This document shows positions 41,606 through 49,957 of a DNA stretch of 64,000 bases, piece after piece. The notes under the pieces were generated by a model. That model worked only from the letters and a program-made list of their open reading frames with translations. It ran no database searches and was not told the origin of the DNA. How positions within the stretch are numbered: position 1 is the stretch's first letter; every line of letters begins with the position of its first letter. A program made the position numbers and the translations under genes. Source of the stretch: DATHKG01 sp035489435 (GTDB lineage Bacteria; Bacteroidota; Bacteroidia; Chitinophagales; Chitinophagaceae); assembly GCA_035489435.1 (NCBI GenBank), contig DATHKG010000039.1; one strand, 5' to 3'.

Positions 41606-42964
41606 TTAATGTTTTAACTCCTTGATCGCGTTCAACAACTTCTGAAGATCATCTGCAATCGCAGGATCTTTATGCAATTGAATAGCCAATTCCAGATCCC
41701 CGACAACGGCGTCTCTTTTAAATGGCTGTATCCCGGTATCTGACATTTCATTGTATAGCTCGGTTGCCTTTTCTACATTTCCCGAATCAAAAGCAGCTGC
41801 AAGATATGTGGGCAACAACCACTCATTAGAAGGATCAAGTTTGCGGGCCCTCTCACAAGCAATTAAGGTAACGGTAGCGGCGGCTTTTGCTTTTTCAAAA
41901 TCACCAGGCCGGTTACGGGTCTGATAGAGTCTGGAAAGGTTACTGGATGGATAAAAATCATTGAGATCAAGTCTCATACCCTGGTCATAAGCATTTATTG
42001 CTTTATTAAGATGGGCAGAATCTTTTGAGTCCTTATATAATTTTTTATATCTGCCGCCGATAAGACCCTGCCGTTCCGAAGTATCCCCGAAACGTTTTAC
42101 AAGATCCTCTAAAACTGCAATCGCCTGGAGATGATCACCGGATTTCGATCTTGCCAGGCTCCGTTGCTCTTGTACAACCGGTGCACTTTTCAAAGGCTCA
42201 GACAAGGTATCAATAAAGGTTACCAGGTTTTCCCAATCAGCATTGTCCCTGAGCAGATAAATTATTTCCATGCTGATCAAGGGCATAATTGCAGTTAGCT
42301 TTTTATACTTATCAATCAGCTGCTGTGTAGATGCAGCTCTTTTATCTTGTGCCATCAAACGAATATTCTTCAACTCTGCAGAGAATACCGAAAGATCATC
42401 CATCTGTTTTCTAAATGCTTCAATATTTTCAATTTTTACCTGGCCGGGATAACCTGGAAGACATTCATAAACCGGCGAAGTACCATTGATCATGGGAATC
42501 ACTCCTATTTTTAATGTGTCTCTTGCCAAACTCGCGGTATTGTCGCTGATAGTTCCTTCACTCAGCGGATACCTTACCTGGGCTATCTGGTTCAGATCAA
42601 AATTTTGTTTTGACCAATCTGCACTGATGAGCACACAGCCGGTATTTTTTGCCGCATGCCTTACACCTATTTCGTAATAAACATTTGCATTGGAAGTAGT
42701 TACCTCGGCAATTACAAGATCAGATAAAGCCAGGCGTTCAATCATTTTCTTTATAATCAAAGCGCCAAGATCCTGGTCTGCACGGATTGCCAGGTAACCA
42801 AGATCATCCTCAATAAGTGGTCGAAAAGTCTTTTCCCATAACTCGTCATAATTTATTGTGGCTGGATTGCCTGGCACATCTGTCATGGTAGGCTTGGTGC
42901 CATAAGGCATAATCATGAAGCAAACGGGCTTCAGAGAAGGTTGCGATGTATCGTTATGGGGCAT
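41606..42964 (-). CDS. Second DrHyd-TPR protein
   Basis: The 452-residue protein starts with PVCFMIMPYGTKP (residues 13-25). SDLVIAEVTTSNANVYYEIGVRHA (81-104) carries the catalytic-position Glu98, followed by the TGCVLIS strand. A conserved helix block (ENIEAFRKQMDDL) precedes a TPR-type helical C-terminus from about 180 to the end (AIAVLEDLVKRFGDTSERQG, SNLSRLYQTRN, LPTYLAAAFDSGNVEKATELY). The architecture matches the protein at 38655 and the DrHyd-TRAF-binding-TPR arrangement of animal ASK kinases. Likely a cytosolic signal-generating or nucleotide-degrading effector; the substrate is unknown. It converges on the duplicated lipoprotein gene, and a palindrome lies in its upstream region. Confidence 0.8.
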   Translation of the reverse strand: MPHNDTSQPSLKPVCFMIMPYGTKPTMTDVPGNPATINYDELWEKTFRPLIEDDLGYLAIRADQDLGALIIKKMIERLALSDLVIAEVTTSNANVYYEIGVRHAAKNTGCVLISADWSKQNFDLNQIAQVRYPLSEGTISDNTASLARDTLKIGVIPMINGTSPVYECLPGYPGQVKIENIEAFRKQMDDLSVFSAELKNIRLMAQDKRAASTQQLIDKYKKLTAIMPLISMEIIYLLRDNADWENLVTFIDTLSEPLKSAPVVQEQRSLARSKSGDHLQAIAVLEDLVKRFGDTSERQGLIGGRYKKLYKDSKDSAHLNKAINAYDQGMRLDLNDFYPSSNLSRLYQTRNRPGDFEKAKAAATVTLIACERARKLDPSNEWLLPTYLAAAFDSGNVEKATELYNEMSDTGIQPFKRDAVVGDLELAIQLHKDPAIADDLQKLLNAIKELKH

Positions 42965-43092
42965 AGGTTTAGGCTTTAGGCCTCTTTAAGTAAGTTAAGA
43001 AATTTGACTGTATTTAATTCATATCGATTAGGAATTTAAGAGGCGAAAAAATATCTCGATATAGATTTGATAATGCTACTAAGTTTCCGATT

Positions 43093-43110
43093 AGTGATAT
43101 AATTATCACT
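43093..43110. promoter_or_regulatory. Palindrome AGTGATA-taat-TATCACT
   Basis: A perfect 7-base inverted repeat with a 4-base spacer lies 128 bases upstream of the minus-strand DrHyd-TPR gene, in the 496-base gap 42965-43460. It has the size of a dimeric regulator site. Nothing coding is seen in the rest of the gap, which also holds the promoter region for the small secreted protein at 43461. Confidence 0.4.
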
Positions 43111-43460
43111 TCCTACCTTCCTTATATTCTGTAAATCAACCTCCAAATGTGATACCCGAATCTTTTGTCAAGATCTCGAAAAGTGTTAATGATGGGTCGG
43201 GGAAGCTTACTACCAGATTTACGTTTATAGAGTTCTTACTATCGTTCATAGATTAACTCTAAGTACAGGCTCATGCCGACCCCATCTTTGATACGACAAA
43301 GATTCAAGCAAAAATAGGTCAGTCGCTTAGCAAAATCAATTAACCGCGGAATTGAACAAAACAGGTGACCCCAATCTCGCTCGGTCAATGCGCAGTATCG
43401 TTTGCAAATAAATGCAGGCGATGAATAGTCACTAAATGTAAACCTTCAAAATCAAACAAG

Positions 43461-43853
43461 ATGAAAAAGTCAATTTTAATTATCCCGAAAATCGTTGCAA
43501 TGCTGATAGCAATAATGTCATTCGGACAAGTGCCGTCACAACAAGAAAGTTTTAATGGCATTTACACAGGAATCGTCCTGGGAGAACTTCATATTATGCA
43601 ATTAACAAATAATAATGGAACTGTTACAGGTACAGTTTATAAGGATGAGCCAGATCCAATTGTCGCCACCTTATATGGTAAAACCAATGGGATCAATCGG
43701 ATGTCAGGCGTTCAGGAGGCATTGTTCATCCTTATTGAATTTGTTGCAATAGAGCATAACAACACAATTACGCTAGAGATAGTAGGGCATCCTTGGGTTG
43801 ATCTGTACTCTCGTGACGAACTCACCTCTCAATTCAAAAAGGTAATGAGGTAA
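43461..43853 (+). CDS. Small secreted protein encoded before the pore-forming toxin
   Basis: The 130-residue protein has a signal peptide (MKKSILIIPKIVAMLIAIMSFGQ, cleavage likely after GQ). The mature part of about 105 residues has alternating strands (FNGIYTGIVLGELHIMQLT, GTVTGTVYK, TITLEIVG), like a small lipocalin or beta-barrel. The family is not recognised. It is 86 bases upstream of the CDC-like gene on the same strand and is probably cotranscribed. Its position suggests a periplasmic partner or inhibitor of that toxin, but the toxin itself lacks a signal peptide, so the two would meet only after release. Coding confidence is supported by the signal peptide and codon pattern. Confidence 0.7.
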   Translation: MKKSILIIPKIVAMLIAIMSFGQVPSQQESFNGIYTGIVLGELHIMQLTNNNGTVTGTVYKDEPDPIVATLYGKTNGINRMSGVQEALFILIEFVAIEHNNTITLEIVGHPWVDLYSRDELTSQFKKVMR

Positions 43854-43939
43854 GCTACTAAAATCAAAGATAAAGATCAGTCTTACTAATTAACTCCCTT
43901 CATTCGAAACAACATCTTCAATAATTAAAAATTAAATTT

Positions 43940-45676
43940 ATGTCAAACAATTCAATCAGAGCGAAATATCGCGCTCAAAAATCAACTACAATCCCAACGG
44001 GCGGTTTTGAATGGTATTTTGCAGACTTAAAAAGAAACCAGATTTCAGAAGATCAGTCTCAGGAACCCAAAGTTCTTGCCAAACAGGTGAACGGCAGAGA
44101 TATTGTCGAAGTAGGTATTGGATTGAAATCCGCAGGTCCTGCATTTCAACAAAATGGCGCATCCAAAATTGTAGCTAATGGTGATATAAATAAGGAAATC
44201 CAACCGATGAAAGTGGACTTCTGCACAGGTGAGGACTTCGATTTGTATAGTACCAGCTTGTCAATATATCCGGGTCAGTTTGTTAGTATTAACTCATTGC
44301 TCACGCCGGGAATGTCAGCTTTTGAAAGCCCCAGGAGGAAAGCTTTCGATCTGGGAATAGACATATCCACTTCAACGAATCAAGAATTGAACATTCTTAA
44401 GGTGACTGATCTTACACGAAGTCCAGATCCTGAAATCACCCGGACTTTGCTTAATCGAAATCACGGAGCGTATTTCCCTGCAAAGGTCTTAGGTGACATT
44501 ACAAAACTTAAATCTACCATTCAACTCAGCGCAAGTTTAAGTGTGAGACAAGGCATTTTTTTACCCCTGGAAGAGTTTGGAATCCCAGCTGATATAAACG
44601 CAGGTCTATCTGGAAACGTCTCTACTGCGAATTTGCTTGGAATGAAATATTTTATGTATAATTATTTCCAGCCGATGTATACAATAAAAGTTTTAACGCA
44701 TCACAACGAATTATTCGAGCATGCAGGCGATCACAAATTATGCACACAAGGCGCTTACGTTGAATCGGTGGCATATGGAAGAAGAATATTAGTTATTATT
44801 GGATCGATGGAATCTGAAAACAAAATCCACGCGGCGTTGTCAGCGGCGCTGGGTGCAACAGTTACTGGTGGAGAATTTGCAGGTATTGAACTGGGATCAA
44901 AGTTTTCAGGTGAAACCGATATAAGCTTAAGGAATACAGCAAGCGTCTTTCATGCTGCGGTATATGGCGGAGAAGCTGGGTTCGGCAACCGGATATTCAG
45001 CGACATTGTGAAATTTAAAGAATCACTTGCAAACTATATCGAATCACCATCAGCAAGCCGGCTTTCGGACAAAACAACGGCCGTGCCCTTACACTATGTT
45101 CTCCGCAGAATTTCCGACAATGCGTTACTTTCAGTCAGATCGGTTGGCAGTTATGATGAATTAATATCTACTAACGTTGCGAAATACAAGGTCGAGGTGC
45201 ATTGGAAAGGGGTCAAGGTTACTAAGGTGCTCGAGGGATTTGGTGACAATAAGGAAGATATCTGGGGTTCCCTGAAAGTCCGTTCTGCTAATATCAATGG
45301 AACAAATAAAATCCTGGACATCAATATCGTCAGTATCAAAAAAGGAGACCCCATATCCCTGCGGGCTAATCAGACGGATTCGGACAATATTAAGGTTAAG
45401 GTTCTGGACGGTCTTACTAAACAGCAGGTAAGTAATACCATTCTGAATTTTGAGCAAAGATTCTTTGATTGGGAGCCTTTGCATACCCCGGAATATGACG
45501 AAAACAACTCAAATCAGTTGAAATTTGATTTGTCCACAGAATCTCGTGACATACAGGCAATGAAATCGGGAGATGCTATATCATTCACGAAGGAAATGAA
45601 ATTAACTGAAAGTGGATTTGCAAATCAAACTTCAAAAATTACACTATTAACAAAAATTGTCGTTAAGAAGTACTAA
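43940..45676 (+). CDS. Cholesterol-dependent-cytolysin-like pore-forming protein
   Basis: The 578-residue protein contains the core signatures of the thiol-activated cytolysin (CDC) family. These are YFPAKVLGDI and a strand rich in Ser/Leu (178-203), MKYFMYNYFQPMYTIKV (235-251), YVESVAYGRRILVII (273-287), and VFHAAVYGGEAG with VPLHYVLRRISDNALLSV (337-399). They lie in the same order as in CDC domains 1 and 3. The membrane-binding domain 4 is replaced: no tryptophan-rich undecapeptide is present, and residues 410-578 are another beta domain. This fits the CDC-like proteins described in Bacteroidota. No Sec signal is seen, so release probably needs lysis or another route. Its stop is one base from the stop of the convergent kinase gene. 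Confidence 0.88.
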   Translation: MSNNSIRAKYRAQKSTTIPTGGFEWYFADLKRNQISEDQSQEPKVLAKQVNGRDIVEVGIGLKSAGPAFQQNGASKIVANGDINKEIQPMKVDFCTGEDFDLYSTSLSIYPGQFVSINSLLTPGMSAFESPRRKAFDLGIDISTSTNQELNILKVTDLTRSPDPEITRTLLNRNHGAYFPAKVLGDITKLKSTIQLSASLSVRQGIFLPLEEFGIPADINAGLSGNVSTANLLGMKYFMYNYFQPMYTIKVLTHHNELFEHAGDHKLCTQGAYVESVAYGRRILVIIGSMESENKIHAALSAALGATVTGGEFAGIELGSKFSGETDISLRNTASVFHAAVYGGEAGFGNRIFSDIVKFKESLANYIESPSASRLSDKTTAVPLHYVLRRISDNALLSVRSVGSYDELISTNVAKYKVEVHWKGVKVTKVLEGFGDNKEDIWGSLKVRSANINGTNKILDINIVSIKKGDPISLRANQTDSDNIKVKVLDGLTKQQVSNTILNFEQRFFDWEPLHTPEYDENNSNQLKFDLSTESRDIQAMKSGDAISFTKEMKLTESGFANQTSKITLLTKIVVKKY

Positions 45677-45677
45677 T

Positions 45678-47525
45678 TCAAAGTTGACGAATTGATGAGC
45701 CAGGGCTTAATTTATGTCCTGGCTCATCATCTTTTTGCTGAGACTCATCATACAATTGGGGCAGCGTTAAAGTCACCTTGTAGACGAGATCCGAATCCTG
45801 AAATTCCAAATCGCCATTAAGCCTCTTAACAAATTCTGATATGAGTTGGTGTCCGAAACCATGAGCCCTTGACCCAGTGGCAATTTTATGGGATTCACTC
45901 AGCATCTGAAGGCTATTGTCTTTTGTATTTGACACTTCAATTTTGATCATCCCCGATTCTTCCGTCGTTAGAACCAATATAACAGTATCATTTTCACAGT
46001 AGCTGACAGCATTCTGTAAGATATTGCGAACAACAATCTTCAACATCTCCCTGTCCGTACTTAATTTTAGCCCCTGCGCAGGGCGATATTCAAATTCTGC
46101 ATGATTATCATCCGCAATCGGCTCAACAATATGAAGGATTTCCCTGATCAGGAGATCAAGGTCAATGCTTCCATTTAAAAATTCAAATTGATCCAATTGT
46201 GACCTGCTCCAAATAAGAAGGTCCTCTAACGTATCAAGTAAAGCCTCACTTTTTTTGGCAATCGTATCTAACGCAAGATCAACTTGCTCTAACGACTTCC
46301 CTCGCGTCATTTCGCAGAATGAGTAGATATTGCTGATAGGACCCCGGATATCATGACCAATTACTGAAAATAGCGTAGTTTTTACGCGATTTGATTCATC
46401 CAATTTAGTATTCAATGCAACAATAGCATTGTTCTGGGATGTTAGCATATTATTTCGTCTTCTTATTCTTCTATTAAAGAAAATACTCACTGAGATCAGG
46501 CTGATCGCTAAACCAAGCGCCACTACCAAATAGACCAGATTACGTTCCCGAAGATTGGCTTCCAATAATTGGGATTTTATGGTTGCATCTTTTTTGTCTG
46601 ACTCGTATTTCTCCGAAAGCTCAGACCTTGATAAGGCAAGCTGAGCATCATAAATTTTGTTTGATAGTACATTAGATTTCGCAGAATAATTATATGCATT
46701 TCCGTAGTCATTTAAATTATTATAAACTTCTGCAAGATTAGAGTAAGCCACGGCCAGATTACTTGAATCGCCATGCCTTAAACTCAAATCCAGTCCATTC
46801 AAAAAATATTTAAGGCTCTCCTTATGAAGACCCTGTTTATTTAATATCTCGCCTATATTATTATAGCAATAGATTAAAGTGACACTGTCCAGGGACCTGC
46901 TCGCCTCCCCTTCCACAAGTCTGAAATAATACAAGGCACTGTCCATATTCAGCTTTATGTATGAAGCGCCGAGGTTAAGAAGGTGATCCAATTTGGACTC
47001 CTTAGTAAGATGAGTCTGATAGCTGTTTAAAACCAATAAATGAGTAGCTACTGCTTGTTTAAAATTGCCATGTTTATGTAAAACTATTGCCAGATCGTTT
47101 AGAGTGGTCGCGGCTGATGAAGAATCCTTGAGGTCCAGATAGTTCCCGCAAGCACGCCGGAAATATTTGTCAGCATTAGCATAATCTTTTTTAGTGAAGA
47201 AAACTGCACCGATATTCGACGCAGCTGCCGCAATTCTTTCAGGCAAATTAATTTTCTCAAAGATTGTTAACGCGGTAAAATAATCCAGTATTCCTTTATC
47301 ATTGAAGTCTTGAAGAACTAAACACTTTCCTCTTCGTAGATAAGCATTACCTAAATCCAGTGAATCAATCTTCTTATGCTCTATTAAATTACTATATTCA
47401 ACTATTGCTTCGTCGAACCTTTGGAGATTCATTAAGCTATCACCTAAAAGGGTAGCAGGAAGCTGACCGTTTGATGACTGCCAGGTCAGCAAACAAGTGA
47501 ACAATAAGATTCCCGTGAGTTTCAA
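45678..47525 (-). CDS. TPR-containing sensor histidine kinase
   Basis: The protein has a signal peptide (about 1-20), periplasmic TPR repeats (25-300), one TM segment (330-350) and a cytoplasmic kinase. The H box is LFSVIGHDIRGPISN, with phospho-accepting His391. The N box is VVRNILQNAVSYC (498-510). The G1 box is eroded (VSNTKDNS where DxGxG is expected), while a late GFGHQLI keeps the G2 look. Phosphorylation of a partner regulator is likely, although the weak G1 box leaves ATP binding uncertain. It forms an operon with the lipoprotein (adjacent, no gap) and the LytTR regulator upstream, which is the obvious partner. The operon converges on the pore-forming gene. The C-terminus has a charged, disordered tail of about 20 residues. 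Confidence 0.88.
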   Translation of the reverse strand: MKLTGILLFTCLLTWQSSNGQLPATLLGDSLMNLQRFDEAIVEYSNLIEHKKIDSLDLGNAYLRRGKCLVLQDFNDKGILDYFTALTIFEKINLPERIAAAASNIGAVFFTKKDYANADKYFRRACGNYLDLKDSSSAATTLNDLAIVLHKHGNFKQAVATHLLVLNSYQTHLTKESKLDHLLNLGASYIKLNMDSALYYFRLVEGEASRSLDSVTLIYCYNNIGEILNKQGLHKESLKYFLNGLDLSLRHGDSSNLAVAYSNLAEVYNNLNDYGNAYNYSAKSNVLSNKIYDAQLALSRSELSEKYESDKKDATIKSQLLEANLRERNLVYLVVALGLAISLISVSIFFNRRIRRRNNMLTSQNNAIVALNTKLDESNRVKTTLFSVIGHDIRGPISNIYSFCEMTRGKSLEQVDLALDTIAKKSEALLDTLEDLLIWSRSQLDQFEFLNGSIDLDLLIREILHIVEPIADDNHAEFEYRPAQGLKLSTDREMLKIVVRNILQNAVSYCENDTVILVLTTEESGMIKIEVSNTKDNSLQMLSESHKIATGSRAHGFGHQLISEFVKRLNGDLEFQDSDLVYKVTLTLPQLYDESQQKDDEPGHKLSPGSSIRQL

Positions 47526-48023
47526 TTACTTTGGTTTAAAGGGAATACTTGGAATGGTACTAAACAATATTTTGATGAATTCTTGATCGAAGGCAGAGTC
47601 AGTCGTGGCATTGAAACTTTCGACCAGCTGCTCATCGACTATTTTTTTGCCTGCGTTTTCTGAAAGATATTCACCATTGCTGTTTGCTATAAAATCCATT
47701 GACAGGGATTCGAAGGTTTTATGGTAAACTGATAGTCTAATCGTTAAGTTTTTTCGTGGGGTAAATTTCAGCCTTGCGATTGATGCTAACTTTTTAAACA
47801 TCTCTTGAATTGGGATACTCTTAACGCCAGATAATTTAACCATAATTTCTCCACTCAAACGGAAGCCATCCGCATTAAATGTTGGGATGTTCCCGCAGAC
47901 TGTGTCCTTGTTAAAAGATTCATCTGCGCACAACTTTGTTGTATCGTTAAATTCGACATTACCAGGACGCGAAGAATTACAAGCTAAAATAATAAATGCA
48001 AGTATGACATAAATCCATCTCAT
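47526..48023 (-). CDS. Small lipoprotein of a LytTR/kinase operon
   Basis: The 165-residue protein has a lipobox (FIILAC, Cys15). The mature part has a strand pair (FRLSGEIMVKLSG), a helix (IQEMFKKLASIARL) and further strands (NLTIRLSVYHKTFESL). Its family is unknown. It overlaps the regulator gene by four bases (ATGA type) and abuts the kinase gene, so the three are cotranslated. As a periplasm-facing lipoprotein between a kinase with a periplasmic TPR sensor and its regulator, it may modulate signal input. Confidence 0.75.
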   Translation of the reverse strand: MRWIYVILAFIILACNSSRPGNVEFNDTTKLCADESFNKDTVCGNIPTFNADGFRLSGEIMVKLSGVKSIPIQEMFKKLASIARLKFTPRKNLTIRLSVYHKTFESLSMDFIANSNGEYLSENAGKKIVDEQLVESFNATTDSAFDQEFIKILFSTIPSIPFKPK

Positions 48024-48721
48024 AAAATCATATTTAAATTAGTTCTGAATGTTTTGCCTATAGGTAACTTCACCCCTGCAACCCAGACATCGTTGGAATC
48101 CTTTTTTACAATCTTATTTTTAGAAATAGTATAACTTCTATGGATCCGGATGAACTTGTCATTAGGAAGTCTTTCCGTTAAATGCTTCAATTTAGAAAGT
48201 GTCATTATAGAGCTGGAAACGGTGACAACTTTGCTATAATCTTTCAAAGCTTCAATGTATAAAATATCATCAAAGTTGATTTGATATTTAGTATAACCAT
48301 CTTTGACAACAATTTGATATTCGTTGACCTGAGAATCATATATGTCTGCCCTTTTACGCAAACTAATGTATTCTTTAAGTCTATTCATGGATATTCTAAA
48401 TCTGTCATCTTTCAAAGGTTTCAGAATAAAGTCGAATGCTTGCGACTCAAATCCTTCCCAGGCAAATTCGCTGTGGGCTGTAACAAAAATGCACACTGGA
48501 GCTGGCGAAATCATTTTGAAAAAATCCATACCATTCAGAAATGGCATATCAATATCGAGGAAAAGAACGTCGGGATTAAATTGATCCAAAAATGGTTTGG
48601 CTTCTAATACATTCCCAAAGCTTTGTTTAAGTAGTAAGAAATCATACCTAGTGATAAATGATGCAAGAAATTCTGCGTCAATCCGATTGTCTTCAATAAT
48701 GACACAAGTTAGCTTGTCCAT
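48020..48721 (-). CDS. LytTR-family response regulator
   Basis: The receiver domain (1-120) has the acidic pocket EDN (10-12), the phospho-accepting Asp56 in VLFLDIDMP, the switch Thr in VTAHSE and the Lys in FILKPL. The LytTR DNA-binding domain (about 135-230) has ILYIEALKDYSKVVT and FIRIHRSYTISKNKI, standard for Bacteroidota LytTR regulators. LytTR proteins bind spaced direct repeats near promoters. It leads the operon with a lipoprotein and the TPR kinase, its likely partner. The 448-base region upstream has two palindromes that might be regulatory, though they are not the usual LytTR direct-repeat form. Confidence 0.93.
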   Translation of the reverse strand: MDKLTCVIIEDNRIDAEFLASFITRYDFLLLKQSFGNVLEAKPFLDQFNPDVLFLDIDMPFLNGMDFFKMISPAPVCIFVTAHSEFAWEGFESQAFDFILKPLKDDRFRISMNRLKEYISLRKRADIYDSQVNEYQIVVKDGYTKYQINFDDILYIEALKDYSKVVTVSSSIMTLSKLKHLTERLPNDKFIRIHRSYTISKNKIVKKDSNDVWVAGVKLPIGKTFRTNLNMIL

Positions 48722-48838
48722 AATAATAAGAATTATGATTGCGCTACTTATCAGTCATCAACAAAGTGTGATTTTGATCCTGAATTTTATGAGTTCACTA
48801 AGAATAAAGAAGGATCAATTCCTATATTAATATAATAA

Positions 48839-48860
48839 CTTTTTGTCACGTGACCAAAAG
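48839..48860. promoter_or_regulatory. 22-base near-perfect palindrome with GTCACGTGAC core
   Basis: The arms pair at 10 of 11 positions, with a perfect 10-base core GTCACGTGAC flanked by CTTTT and AAAAG. It lies 118 bases upstream of the LytTR gene (minus) and about 310 bases before the six-TM protein gene (plus). An AT-rich promoter-like stretch adjoins its left side. Likely a dimeric regulator site. Confidence 0.5.
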
Positions 48861-48951
48861 TATATGCGTGTTAACTGCTATAAATGATATGCCGAATACT
48901 GCACATCAACCCAGAACAAAAAACACTAATTTGTGCTTCGGCTTTAACAGG

Positions 48952-48963
48952 TTTTGATCAAAA
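48952..48963. promoter_or_regulatory. Perfect 12-base palindrome TTTTGATCAAAA
   Basis: The second palindrome of the 448-base divergent gap 48722-49169. By chance a 12-base palindrome is not rare in AT-rich DNA, so this is weaker than the one at 48839. No gene is seen in the gap. Confidence 0.3.
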
Positions 48964-49169
48964 ACATACTGCGTTAGGGTTGACTCTGCATATTAAAGCC
49001 AGCGCTTAACAGGGAACCTACAATTAGTAAAATATTACTTTAGACCAAAACACTATTCCAAAGTTTTCAAGCCAGTATAATTAGACGGATAATTCATACA
49101 ATGACTTCAAAACTGCTTGTAATTATAACCGAGGCTAGTATCATTTATTGATAATTAATTCTAAACAAT

Positions 49170-49901
49170 ATGTATGATCTCAATAAAATGGTCACCAAGT
49201 TTCTGCGTGATGATCTTAAAACATTCCGTGCCTTCCAGGTGGTGATCGCATGCATCTGCATTTTGATCCCATTGTTATTGAGGTGGAGCGACAAGGACAC
49301 TTTTTATCCTAACAAACCACCGTCTGCGAAAATAGCTGAGTTGGATAATGCAGATTGTGGCTATGATCCTGATACTACGTCCAGGATCTGTAAAGACAAA
49401 TTAGGATTCAGAGCCAGCCTTAGCGATTATGTATATAGCTCGAATAGCTACATATTCGGAATATTGTATTGTATGGCAGCAATGTTATTTATTTTCAATG
49501 GCGCTGTATATTTCAAATGTGAAAAATATTTAAAAACAAACCATAACGGAAGATGGTATAATATTGCCTTAGGAGTCTTTTTAATTGCGGTTATATTAAA
49601 TCCCCAACATCAAAGGCCGTTTTGGCATTATGCGTTTACCATTTTGTTTTTTGTAGGTAATGTGATTGTCATCGCTTTTTTGCATCAGAGGAAGAACAGG
49701 ATCATATCTATAATCCTGGCAATGATTACTGTCCTGGCAATGATACTGGCACTCATACCTTCAAAAATAATAAGCATTCTACTGGCCGAATGGATTTCAC
49801 TTACCGCGATTGCTATATATCTGATATTAGAGGCCGTGGCTTCAAAACGTTATCATGAAGAAACTCCGGATGCCCGTTGGAGAGATGTCCAGGTTAGTTA
49901 G
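49170..49901 (+). CDS. Six-TM membrane protein, unknown function
   Basis: The 243-residue protein has hydrophobic segments at about 21-38, 93-113, 128-145, 151-170, 174-195 and 200-220, all with inner-membrane character. The first extramembrane loop (40-90) holds two cysteines (in DCGYDPDTTSRICKDK) that could form a disulphide outside the cytoplasm. The layout resembles small multi-TM families such as DUF998/Frag1-like proteins, but I cannot assign it. It is monocistronic by position and converges on the degenerate kinase gene, with 56 bases between stops. Confidence 0.75.
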   Translation: MYDLNKMVTKFLRDDLKTFRAFQVVIACICILIPLLLRWSDKDTFYPNKPPSAKIAELDNADCGYDPDTTSRICKDKLGFRASLSDYVYSSNSYIFGILYCMAAMLFIFNGAVYFKCEKYLKTNHNGRWYNIALGVFLIAVILNPQHQRPFWHYAFTILFFVGNVIVIAFLHQRKNRIISIILAMITVLAMILALIPSKIISILLAEWISLTAIAIYLILEAVASKRYHEETPDARWRDVQVS

Positions 49902-49957
49902 AATGTAAATATGATGAGCTTCATGCAAAATTAAGGTGCCCATGACCCTGGCCGGCG

